From the NCBI GenBank assembly GCA_045546995.1, contig JAZQDW010000007.1, positions 1 to 26,750 on the forward strand: a DNA stretch of 26,750 nucleotides, written 5' to 3'. Position numbers and translations under genes: made by a program. Every line of letters starts with the position of its first letter. Within the stretch, counting starts at the first letter, position 1. The DNA comes from Firm-08 sp045546995. GTDB taxonomy: Bacteria; Bacillota; Clostridia; Oscillospirales; QAKW01. Below are positions 15,381 to 22,519 of the stretch, in pieces. Below the pieces are notes generated by a model. That model saw only the letters and a list, made by a program, of their open reading frames with translations. It was not told the origin of the DNA and did not search any database.

Positions 15381-16297
15381 TTTCGGATCTCCGTTAAATC
15401 GTAGGGCGTGGTCTGATAGACGTAATAGTTCAGCCAGTTGCTGTACAGCAGATTGGCGTGGCTTCGCCAGGTTTTGGGCGGCTCTTTGGACTCGTCATCG
15501 TCGGGAAAATAGTTTTTGGGCAGCTCGATGGGCAACCCTGCATTTTTGTCCCGCAGATATTCGTTTTTCAGCGTGTCGGCATCGTACTCCGAATGGCCGG
15601 TGACAAAGATCTGACTGCCGCCGTCGGTGGCGACGATGTATACGCCCGCCTCGGGCGAGGAGGCCAAGATCCGCAGCTCGGGTACCGCCTCGATATCCTC
15701 CCGCTTGACGGTGGTGTGACGGGAATGGGGGACCATAAATACGTCGTCAAAGCCACGCAGTAAAATGGATTTTTGGTAATCAGCGGTGTGGGGGAAGATG
15801 CCGAACATTTTCTGCTCCAGGGGGTACTTTTGGATACCGTAGTGGTAGTACAGCCCTGCCTGCGCCCCCCAACAGATGTGAAAAGTGGAGGTGACGTGGG
15901 TCTTGCTCCATTCCATAATCTCACACAGCTCGTCCCAATATTCCACCTCTTCAAAGGGCATATTCTCCACCGGCGCGCCGGTGATGATCATACCGTCAAA
16001 ATTCTCGTCCTTGACGTCGCCGAAGGTTTTGTAAAAGGCCAACAGATGCTCAGCCGAGGTGTTTTTGGACACGTGGCTCTCGGTGTGAATGAGGGTCAGC
16101 TCCACCTGCAGGGGGGAGTTGCCCAGCATTCGGGCAAGCTGTGTTTCCGTTTCGATCTTTTTGGGCATCAGGTTGAGCAGTAAGATCTTCAGGGGACGAA
16201 TGTCTTGGGTAATGGCACGTTTTTCGGTCATTACGAAGATATTTTCCTCTGCCAACGTCTGTACGGCCGGCAGATCACTTGGTACTTTAATGGGCAT
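15377..16297 (-). CDS. metAA: Homoserine O-acetyltransferase, MetA family
   Basis: 306 residues. It activates homoserine for methionine synthesis. The catalytic set of the family is intact: C142 (FHICWGAQAGLYY), H235 and E237 (VTGHSEYD). Residue 111 is Glu (TGAPVENMPFEEV). In this family Glu at that position goes with acetyl-CoA and Gly, as in E. coli, with succinyl-CoA, so I call an acetyltransferase. This fits the upstream O-acetylhomoserine sulfhydrylase. AGGAG lies inside the last codons of metY, 3 bases separate the genes, and the stop overlaps the PHP start. Confidence 0.93.
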   Translation of the reverse strand: MPIKVPSDLPAVQTLAEENIFVMTEKRAITQDIRPLKILLLNLMPKKIETETQLARMLGNSPLQVELTLIHTESHVSKNTSAEHLLAFYKTFGDVKDENFDGMIITGAPVENMPFEEVEYWDELCEIMEWSKTHVTSTFHICWGAQAGLYYHYGIQKYPLEQKMFGIFPHTADYQKSILLRGFDDVFMVPHSRHTTVKREDIEAVPELRILASSPEAGVYIVATDGGSQIFVTGHSEYDADTLKNEYLRDKNAGLPIELPKNYFPDDDESKEPPKTWRSHANLLYSNWLNYYVYQTTPYDLTEIRK

Positions 16298-16300
16298 GGT

Positions 16301-17581
16301 TTATACTCCTAACGCCTGCTTGATATCGTCAATAAGGTCCTCGGCATTTTCCAGACCGCAGGAAAGACGGATCAGATCGGCGCCGACACCGGCGGCGGCC
16401 AATTCTGCGTCATTCATCTGACGGTGGGTGGCGCTGGCGGGATGCAGACAGCAGCTTCTGGCATCGGCCACGTGGGTCTCGATGGCGATGAGCTTCAGCT
16501 TTTTCATAAACTCTTCTGCCGCTTTTCTGCCGCCCTTGACACCAAAGGAAACGACGCCGCAAGAGCCCTTGGGCAGATACTTTTCAGCCAACTTATAATA
16601 AGGAGAGGAGGGAAGAGAGGGATAGTTGACCCAGGTCACTGCCTCACAGCTCTCCAAAAATTCGGCAACGGCCTTGCCGTTGGCGCAGTGGCGCTCCATA
16701 CGCACGTGCAGGCTCTCCAAACCCAAATTGAGATAAAAGGCATCCTGCGGGCTTTGAATCGAGCCCAGATCCCGCATCAACTGTGCGGTGGCTTTGGTGA
16801 TATAGGCGCCCTCCAGACCGAAACGCTCGGTATAGGTCACCCCGTGATAGCTCTCATCGGGGGTGCACAGGCCGGGGAATTTGTCGGGATATTTGGTCCA
16901 GTCAAATTTGCCGCTGTCCACGATACAGCCGCCCACGGCGGCGCCGTGCCCGTCCATGTATTTGGTGGTGGAATGGGTGACGATATCTGCGCCCCATTCA
17001 AAGGGACGGCAACCTACCGGCGTGGCAAAGGTATTGTCCACGATCAGCGGAACGCCGTTTTGGTGGGCGATATTTGCCCACCGCTCGATATCAAATACCG
17101 TCAAAGCCGGGTTGGCAATGGTCTCGCCGAATACCGCCTTGGTATTGGGACGGAAGGCCGCCTGCAGCTCCTCGTCACTGCAATCGGGATCCAGGAAGGT
17201 AAAGTCAATGCCCATACGCTTCATGGTGACGGCAAACAGGTTGTAGGTGCCGCCGTAAATGGAGGAAGAGGAGATGATGTGGTCGCCCGCACCGGCAATA
17301 TTGAACACTGCAAAAAAGCTGGCGGCCTGACCGGAGGAGGTGAGCATAGCGGCGCTACCGCCCTCCAGCTCGCAGATCTTGGCGGCTACCGTGTCACAGG
17401 TGGGGTTTTGCAAACGGCTGTAAAAATAACCGCTGGCCTCCAGATCAAACAGCTTGCCCATATCCTCGCTGGTGGCATATTTAAAGGTGGTACTTTGAAT
17501 GATGGGCACCTGTCGGGGCTCACCGTTTCCGGGGGTGTAACCCCCCTGTACGCATTTGGTTTCTATTCTTCTTTCGCTCAT
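16301..17581 (-). CDS. metY: O-acetylhomoserine sulfhydrylase MetY
   Basis: 426 residues of the Cys/Met-metabolism PLP enzyme family, the MetY length class. It makes homocysteine from O-acetylhomoserine and sulfide. The PLP lysine is K207 in THSTTKYMDGHG; VDNTFATP (181-188), SRLQNPT (55-61) and SGQAA (83-87) are typical. First gene of metY-metA-PHP. A consensus promoter is at 17621-17649, and AAGGAG precedes the ATG. The short leader (about 35 bases) leaves no room for a SAM riboswitch or T-box, so control is probably by a repressor or not at this level. Confidence 0.94.
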   Translation of the reverse strand: MSERRIETKCVQGGYTPGNGEPRQVPIIQSTTFKYATSEDMGKLFDLEASGYFYSRLQNPTCDTVAAKICELEGGSAAMLTSSGQAASFFAVFNIAGAGDHIISSSSIYGGTYNLFAVTMKRMGIDFTFLDPDCSDEELQAAFRPNTKAVFGETIANPALTVFDIERWANIAHQNGVPLIVDNTFATPVGCRPFEWGADIVTHSTTKYMDGHGAAVGGCIVDSGKFDWTKYPDKFPGLCTPDESYHGVTYTERFGLEGAYITKATAQLMRDLGSIQSPQDAFYLNLGLESLHVRMERHCANGKAVAEFLESCEAVTWVNYPSLPSSPYYKLAEKYLPKGSCGVVSFGVKGGRKAAEEFMKKLKLIAIETHVADARSCCLHPASATHRQMNDAELAAAGVGADLIRLSCGLENAEDLIDDIKQALGV

Positions 17582-17620
17582 TATAAAACAACTCCTTTTG
17601 AGCTAAACTTATACATTTTA

Positions 17621-17649
17621 AATATATCAAAAAACAAAAACATTGTCAA
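17621..17649 (-). promoter_or_regulatory. Promoter of the metY-metA operon
   Basis: On the minus strand TTGACA (17644-17649), 17-base spacer, TATATT (17621-17626). Confidence 0.85.
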
Positions 17650-17662
17650 TCACCAAAAATGG

Positions 17663-17691
17663 TTGCATATATGTATCGGATGTGGTATGAT
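17663..17691 (+). promoter_or_regulatory. Promoter of the sialidase-like gene
   Basis: TTGCAT (17663-17668), 17-base spacer, TATGAT (17686-17691), back to back with the metY promoter (13 bases between the -35 boxes). Confidence 0.65.
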
Positions 17692-17730
17692 TGAGCTATC
17701 TCATATAGTTTACGAAGAGAGATGATTTTT

Positions 17731-18810
17731 ATGAAAATCAAGGTTTTGCAAGAACCGACTCCCCTGTTGTCGGCGCCGGGAACGAGCCGTCTCTATTTTG
17801 CCTGGCCCAGTATCGCCCGACTGGGGGATGGTCGATTGGTGATGGGTGCCTCCGGCTTTCGCAAACGGCACGTTTGCCCCTTCGGCAAATGCGTCCTTTC
17901 ATACAGCTCTGACGAGGGCCGCAGTTGGAGTGCGGCCACTGCGGTGATAGATACGGTGCTGGACGATCGCGATGCCGGTCTGTGCGCCTTTGGAGAAAAC
18001 GGTCTGATGGTTACCTCTTTTAATAATACCGTTGCCTTTCAGCAACGGAGAAGGGAAGCCGACGAAGAAGATTTGGCCTATTTGGCCTCCGTCACTCCGG
18101 CGGCGGAGGCGGCGGCGCTGGGTGCTACTTTTCGATTGAGCTTTGACGGAGGAAAAACTTGGAGTGAACTTTTTAAATCTCCCGTCACCTCGCCCCATGG
18201 CCCTTGCGCCTTGCGGGACGGTAGTCTTTTGTGGGTGGGGCGCCCCTTCAGCGCCGACGATTCCGCACGGAAAACCGAGCGTCTGGAGGCCTGGCGGGTG
18301 GAAACGGACGGAAAAATGAAATTTGTGGGTGCGATTGATGATGTGTGCCTGCAGGGGGAAAAGATGCTTTCCTGTGAACCCCACGCTCTGCAACTTGAGG
18401 ACGGTGTCATAATTTGTCATTTCAGAGTGCAGGAACAAACGGGGGATAAAAACCTGTTCACCCTGTTTGAAACCCGTTCGGCAGACGGTGGAAAAACCTG
18501 GGACAAACCAATGCAGCTGCTTTCCGATCGGGGCGGCGCACCCGCCCATTTGCTGCGGCATTCCTCCGGTGTGATTCTGTCCGTTTACGGATATCGGCAG
18601 GATCCCTTCGGCATTCGTGTGATGCTGTCCCGCGACGGCAAAGCGTGGGAAAAGGATTTGGTGCTGTGGCAGGGCGCCTATAATTGGGATGTGGGATATC
18701 CTGCCACTGTGGAACTGCAGGACGGCAGCCTCTATACCGTATTTTACGCCCGTATGAGGGCGGGGCAACCTGCCGGCATTTACGGTATTCGTTGGCAGAT
18801 GGAAGAGTAA
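17731..18810 (+). CDS. Sialidase-like BNR/Asp-box beta-propeller protein
   Basis: 359 residues. Four Asp-box motifs (SxDxGxxW) stand at 59-66 (SSDEGRSW), 137-144 (SFDGGKTW), 250-257 (SADGGKTW) and 300-306 (SRDGKAW), spaced as in a six-bladed sialidase propeller. A FRIP-like segment is LYFAWPSIARLGDGRL (21-36). There is no signal peptide, so the protein should act inside the cell. Whether it is a hydrolase is unclear: I cannot place the arginine triad and catalytic Asp/Tyr/Glu with certainty. ATG 17731 gives a better distance to GAGAGA than the in-frame ATG at 17722. It stands alone, and no sialic-acid catabolic genes are nearby. Confidence 0.78.
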   Translation: MKIKVLQEPTPLLSAPGTSRLYFAWPSIARLGDGRLVMGASGFRKRHVCPFGKCVLSYSSDEGRSWSAATAVIDTVLDDRDAGLCAFGENGLMVTSFNNTVAFQQRRREADEEDLAYLASVTPAAEAAALGATFRLSFDGGKTWSELFKSPVTSPHGPCALRDGSLLWVGRPFSADDSARKTERLEAWRVETDGKMKFVGAIDDVCLQGEKMLSCEPHALQLEDGVIICHFRVQEQTGDKNLFTLFETRSADGGKTWDKPMQLLSDRGGAPAHLLRHSSGVILSVYGYRQDPFGIRVMLSRDGKAWEKDLVLWQGAYNWDVGYPATVELQDGSLYTVFYARMRAGQPAGIYGIRWQMEE

Positions 18811-18846
18811 AAGCCGGAAAAGTCAGAAAGAAATTTTAATTTTTTG

Positions 18847-18875
18847 TTGACTTTATCAAACAAAAGTGCTAAACT
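18847..18875 (+). promoter_or_regulatory. Promoter of the T-box operon
   Basis: TTGACT (18847-18852), 17-base spacer, TAAACT (18870-18875) with an extended TGC before it. The transcript should start near 18882, just ahead of Stem I. Confidence 0.75.
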
Positions 18876-18881
18876 GATAAC

Positions 18882-19150
18882 ATATTTTAACACGTTGAAG
18901 AAAGCCAGTACGTCTTACCCCTCTTTTTCAGAGAGCTGTCGGTGGCTGCGAGACAGTAAAAGAGTTAAGACGGAATTACCTTTCGGAGTGGCGCCGCTGA
19001 ACAGAGCAGTAAGTGGTGACGGGTGCGCCCGATACAGCGACAGGAGATTGATGGATCTCCCCGAGGTCATTACGGTGACGTAGTGGCAAACCAGAGGTGG
19101 TACCGCGATTTTTCGCCCTCTGCACATTTTTGTGTGCAGGGGGCTTTTTT
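18882..19150 (+). ncRNA. T-box riboswitch (tRNA-sensing leader)
   Basis: All main parts are visible. Stem I: lower helix GAAAG (18900-18904) with CTTTC (18980-18984); K-turn elements TGA (18896-18898) and GGAG (18985-18988); specifier loop with the loop-E strands AGTA (18907-18910) and GAA (18973-18975); helix CGTCTTA (18911-18917) with TAAGACG (18966-18972); helix CTCTTTT with AAAAGAG; AGAGA bulge and a GCTGTC/GACAG stem with a GGTGGCTGCGA loop. A later stem GGAGAT/GATCTCC is near 19043-19060. The T-box is AGAGGTGGTACCGCG (19093-19107); its UGGU bulge matches a tRNA ending ACCA, i.e. discriminator A. CAGAGG (19092-19097) can pair with CCTCTG (19117-19122), competing with the terminator. After GAA the bases are UUAC: UUA (Leu) in the usual register or UAC (Tyr) one base on. 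Confidence 0.95.
19115..19150 (+). terminator. Regulated terminator of the T-box leader
   Basis: GCCCTCTGCACA (19115-19126) pairs with TGTGTGCAGGGGGC (19131-19144) and is followed by TTTTTT. Its 5' arm is the partner of the antiterminator, so uncharged tRNA should switch read-through on. Confidence 0.92.
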
Positions 19151-19176
19151 ATTTCACTCTAAAGGAGAAAAAAGAA

Positions 19177-20808
19177 ATGGTAATTACAGAACTTTTGGAA
19201 AAGAACGCCAGACTGTATCGGTCGGAAAGCGCGTTGGTGGAGATCAACCCCTCCGAGGAGCGTGACCGCGCCGTTACCTGGCAGGATTTTAACCTCATTG
19301 AGAGCAATAATCCCGAGGCTCCTTACCGTCGAGAATTGTCTTGGGCGGATTTTGACAGACGGGCCAATCGCTTTGCAAATCTCTTGCTCAGCCGTGGTCT
19401 TGCAAAGGGGACAAAGGTGGGTATTCTGCTGATGAACTGTCTGGAATGGTTGCCCATTTATTTCGGTATTCTTAAGGCGGGCTGTGTGGCTGTGCCCCTT
19501 AACTTCCGTTATGCCAGCGATGAGATCAAATATTGTCTGGATCTGGCAGACGTGGAGTTGCTGATCTTCGGTGAAGAATTTATCAGCCGTATGGATGCCA
19601 TCGCCGATGAAATCGACGTAAAGATGTTTTTTGTGGGGCATAACGGTCCTGCTTATACCGAGGATTGCCTGCGGCTGATGAGCTTTTGCTCCTCCTCCGC
19701 GCCGCCCGTTGCCTTGCAGGAAACGGATGATGCCGCCGTGTATTTTTCCTCCGGCACCACCGGCTTTCCCAAGGCGATTCTGCACAACCATCTGGCGCTG
19801 CTTTCCTCTTGTCGAACGGAACAGAATCACCACTCGCAGAGCAGAGATGACGTATTTTTGTGCATTCCGCCCCTGTATCATACCGGCGCTAAAATGCACT
19901 GGTTCGGTTCGCTGCTGTCGGGCAGTAAGGCAGTGCTGTTGCGCGGGGTGAAACCGGAATGGATCCTGCGTACCGTTTCCGAGGAAAAATGTACCATCGT
20001 TTGGCTGCTGGTGCCGTGGGCGCAGGATTTGCTGGACGCATTGGAAAGCGGACGTATTGATAAGAACAAATACGTGCTGGATCAGTGGCGGTTGATGCAT
20101 ATCGGTGCACAGCCCGTTCCTCCCAGTCTGATCAAGCGTTGGCTGGAGGTCTTCCCTCACCATCAGTATGATACCAATTACGGCTTGTCCGAATCCATTG
20201 GCCCCGGTTGTGTCCATCTGGGCGTGGAAAACGTGCATAAGGTGGGCGCTATCGGTAAAGCGGGTTATCTGTGGCAGACCCGTATCGTCGATGAAAAGGG
20301 CTGTGACGTCCCCGACGGCGAGGTGGGCGAGCTGATCGTCAGCGGCCCCGGCGTAATGCAGTGCTATTATAAAAATAAAGAGGCCACCGACGAGGTACTG
20401 AAGGACGGTTGGCTCTATACCGGTGATATGGCCAAAACCGACGAGGACGGCTTTATCTATCTGGTCGACCGCAAAAAGGACGTGGTCATTTCAGGCGGTG
20501 AGAATATTTATCCCGTACAGATCGAGGATTTTCTGCGCGCTTATAGCAAGATCAAGGACGTTGCCGTCATCGGCCTGCCCGATGCCCGTCTGGGTGAAAT
20601 TACGGCCGCCATTATTGAAATTAAAGAGGGAATGGAGTGTTCCGAAGAGGAGATCAACGCCTTCTGTGAGGAACTGCCTCGGTATAAACGTCCCCGCAAG
20701 ATCATTTTTGCCGACGTTCCCCGTAACCCCACCGGTAAGATCGAAAAGCCGGCTTTACGTGAAAAGTACTGTAAGGGCCGCTTGGTAGAGGCGCAGATCA
20801 CCGGCTAA
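19177..20808 (+). CDS. AMP-dependent acyl-CoA ligase (ANL family)
   Basis: 543 residues. ANL-family motifs in order: phosphate loop YFSSGTTGFPKAIL (189-202), YGLSES (335-340), GWLYTGD (411-417), DRKKDVVISGGENIYP (431-446) and catalytic K521 in NPTGKIEKPALR. It should turn a carboxylic acid, CoA and ATP into the acyl-CoA. The acid is not readable from sequence; the downstream genes suggest an arylacetate or a branched acid. The ATG has AAAGGAG 9 bases upstream and lies 26 bases after the T-box terminator, so it is the direct target of tRNA-controlled antitermination. ANL enzymes are not the usual T-box client. Confidence 0.9.
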   Translation: MVITELLEKNARLYRSESALVEINPSEERDRAVTWQDFNLIESNNPEAPYRRELSWADFDRRANRFANLLLSRGLAKGTKVGILLMNCLEWLPIYFGILKAGCVAVPLNFRYASDEIKYCLDLADVELLIFGEEFISRMDAIADEIDVKMFFVGHNGPAYTEDCLRLMSFCSSSAPPVALQETDDAAVYFSSGTTGFPKAILHNHLALLSSCRTEQNHHSQSRDDVFLCIPPLYHTGAKMHWFGSLLSGSKAVLLRGVKPEWILRTVSEEKCTIVWLLVPWAQDLLDALESGRIDKNKYVLDQWRLMHIGAQPVPPSLIKRWLEVFPHHQYDTNYGLSESIGPGCVHLGVENVHKVGAIGKAGYLWQTRIVDEKGCDVPDGEVGELIVSGPGVMQCYYKNKEATDEVLKDGWLYTGDMAKTDEDGFIYLVDRKKDVVISGGENIYPVQIEDFLRAYSKIKDVAVIGLPDARLGEITAAIIEIKEGMECSEEEINAFCEELPRYKRPRKIIFADVPRNPTGKIEKPALREKYCKGRLVEAQITG

Positions 20809-20862
20809 ACTAAATCCAATCACCGAAGATGCTTCGGATCAAAAAAGAAAGAAGGAGTTTGT

Positions 20863-22419
20863 ATGTTTATCAAAATTGCAATGCTTGTGGTATTTTTCGC
20901 TATTATGGTCGGCGTCGGATTTTACTGTAAAAAGCATTCCACTGACGTCAACGGCTTCGTGCTGGGTGGCAGAAACGTAGGCCCGTGGCTTACTGCTTTT
21001 GCATACGGCACCTCATATTTTTCGGCCGTTGTATTTGTCGGTTATGCAGGTCAGTTCGGTTGGAAGTACGGTATTGCCGCCACTTGGGCGGGCATCGGTA
21101 ACGCTATCATCGGATCGCTGATGGCATGGGTCATTTTGGGTCGACGCACCCGTGTGATGAGCCAGCATCTGGATTCAGCCACCATGCCTCAGTTTTTCGG
21201 CAATCGCTTTGACAGCGAGGCATTGAAGATCTATGCCTCGGCCATTACCTTTGTTTTTCTCATTCCGTATACTGCCTCACTGTATAACGGCCTGTCCCGT
21301 TTGTTCAGTATGGCCTTTCCCATTGATTATTCGGTGTGCGTAATCGTTATGGCCGTGCTCACCGGTATTTACGTTATTGTGGGCGGTTATATGGCCACCG
21401 CCATCAACGACTTTATTCAGGGCATTATTATGCTGGTGGGCATCGTGGCGGTGATCGCCGCTGTGCTGAACTCTCAGGGCGGTTTTCTGGAAGCCATCCG
21501 GGGGATGGCGCAGGTCTCCGATCCTACCGTCAGCGACGCGCCGGGCGTGTTCGCTTCTTTCTTTGGCCCCGATCCCGTGGGTCTGTTGGGCGTGGTGATC
21601 CTGACCTCGTTGGGCACCTGGGGTCTGCCCCAGATGGTGCAAAAATTCTATGCCATTAAAAATGAAAAGCAGATCAGCAAGGGCACCATCATTTCCACGC
21701 TGTTTGCTCTGGTGGTGGCCGGCGGCTGTTATTTTCTGGGCGGCTTTGGTCGGCTCTTCTCTGACAAGATCGATGTCAAGGCCAACGGCTTTGACTCGGT
21801 CATTCCTACGATGCTGGAGGATCTGCCCACTGTGCTGATCGCTGTGGTAGTGGTACTGGTGCTTAGCGCCTCTATGTCCACCTTGTCCGGTCTGGTCATG
21901 ACTTCCTCTTCCACACTGACGTTGGATCTCATCAAGGATCACGCTGTAAAAAATATGAAGGAAAAGACGCAGTTGTTGGTAATGCGCATCCTGATCGTGG
22001 TATTTATTGCCATCTCCGCCGCTATCGCTATTTTCCAGACCAAATCCACCAGTGAGAGCGTTGCCTTTATTGCTCAGCTGATGGGCGTGTCTTGGGGCGC
22101 TATGGCAGGTGCGTTTTTGGCGCCTTTCCTGTACGGTCTGTATGCCAAATGGGTCACCAAGGCGGCGGTGTGGGTCAATATGACTTTTTCGGTTGTCTTT
22201 ATGTTGGGTGTTGTGCTCTTTAAAGATGCGTTTCCCACCATACTGCAAAGCCCCATCAACGCCGGCGCCTTCTGTATGTTGGCGGGCCTGATCATTGTAC
22301 CGGTGGTCAGCCTGATCACTCCCAAAATAAAAAAAGAAAAGGTGGAATCCGCCTTCGCTTGTTACGAGGAAAAAGTAACGGTTTTGGCCAAAGACGCTAT
22401 CGGCGAAAAGGCTGAATAA
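20863..22419 (+). CDS. Sodium:solute symporter (SSS/SLC5 family)
   Basis: 518 residues with about 13 hydrophobic helices. The N-terminal signature (FVLGGRNVGPWLTAFAYGTSYFSAVVFVGYAG) is that of SSS transporters such as PutP, PanF and ActP-like monocarboxylate carriers. AAGGAG precedes ATG 20863. It lies 54 bases after the ligase gene and, with no strong terminator between (only a short CCGAAG/CTTCGG hairpin without a U tract), should share the T-box transcript. The likely cargo is the acid used by the ligase, which is inference from context. A strong terminator follows. Confidence 0.9.
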   Translation: MFIKIAMLVVFFAIMVGVGFYCKKHSTDVNGFVLGGRNVGPWLTAFAYGTSYFSAVVFVGYAGQFGWKYGIAATWAGIGNAIIGSLMAWVILGRRTRVMSQHLDSATMPQFFGNRFDSEALKIYASAITFVFLIPYTASLYNGLSRLFSMAFPIDYSVCVIVMAVLTGIYVIVGGYMATAINDFIQGIIMLVGIVAVIAAVLNSQGGFLEAIRGMAQVSDPTVSDAPGVFASFFGPDPVGLLGVVILTSLGTWGLPQMVQKFYAIKNEKQISKGTIISTLFALVVAGGCYFLGGFGRLFSDKIDVKANGFDSVIPTMLEDLPTVLIAVVVVLVLSASMSTLSGLVMTSSSTLTLDLIKDHAVKNMKEKTQLLVMRILIVVFIAISAAIAIFQTKSTSESVAFIAQLMGVSWGAMAGAFLAPFLYGLYAKWVTKAAVWVNMTFSVVFMLGVVLFKDAFPTILQSPINAGAFCMLAGLIIVPVVSLITPKIKKEKVESAFACYEEKVTVLAKDAIGEKAE

Positions 22420-22432
22420 TTTGTAAAAATTT

Positions 22433-22470
22433 GCCCGCAACTTGTAAAAAAAGGTTGCGGGCATTCTTTT
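22433..22470 (+). terminator. Terminator after the symporter gene
   Basis: GCCCGCAAC (22433-22441) pairs with GTTGCGGGC (22454-22462), followed by ATTCTTTTT. It ends the T-box transcript before iorA, at least in part. Confidence 0.88.
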
Positions 22471-22483
22471 TGTATAGTATAAT
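22455..22483 (+). promoter_or_regulatory. Promoter of iorAB-paaK-ACT
   Basis: A perfect TATAAT (22478-22483) with TTGCGG (22455-22460) 17 bases upstream. The weak -35 box lies inside the 3' arm of the terminator stem. Confidence 0.6.
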
Positions 22484-22519
22484 GACTTTATATTTATTCA
22501 TAAAGGAGACAGTATCCAG

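Noticed and set aside
17582..17650. SAM riboswitch or T-box ahead of metY
   Set aside because: The promoter leaves a leader of only about 35 bases, with no conserved core or T-box motif.
18844..19083. 79-codon frame over the leader
   Set aside because: It coincides with T-box Stem I and lacks a ribosome site; the conserved RNA structure explains the sequence.
20823..20837. Terminator between ligase and symporter genes
   Set aside because: CCGAAG/CTTCGG is short and followed by A-rich sequence on the plus strand, not a U tract; at most an mRNA hairpin.
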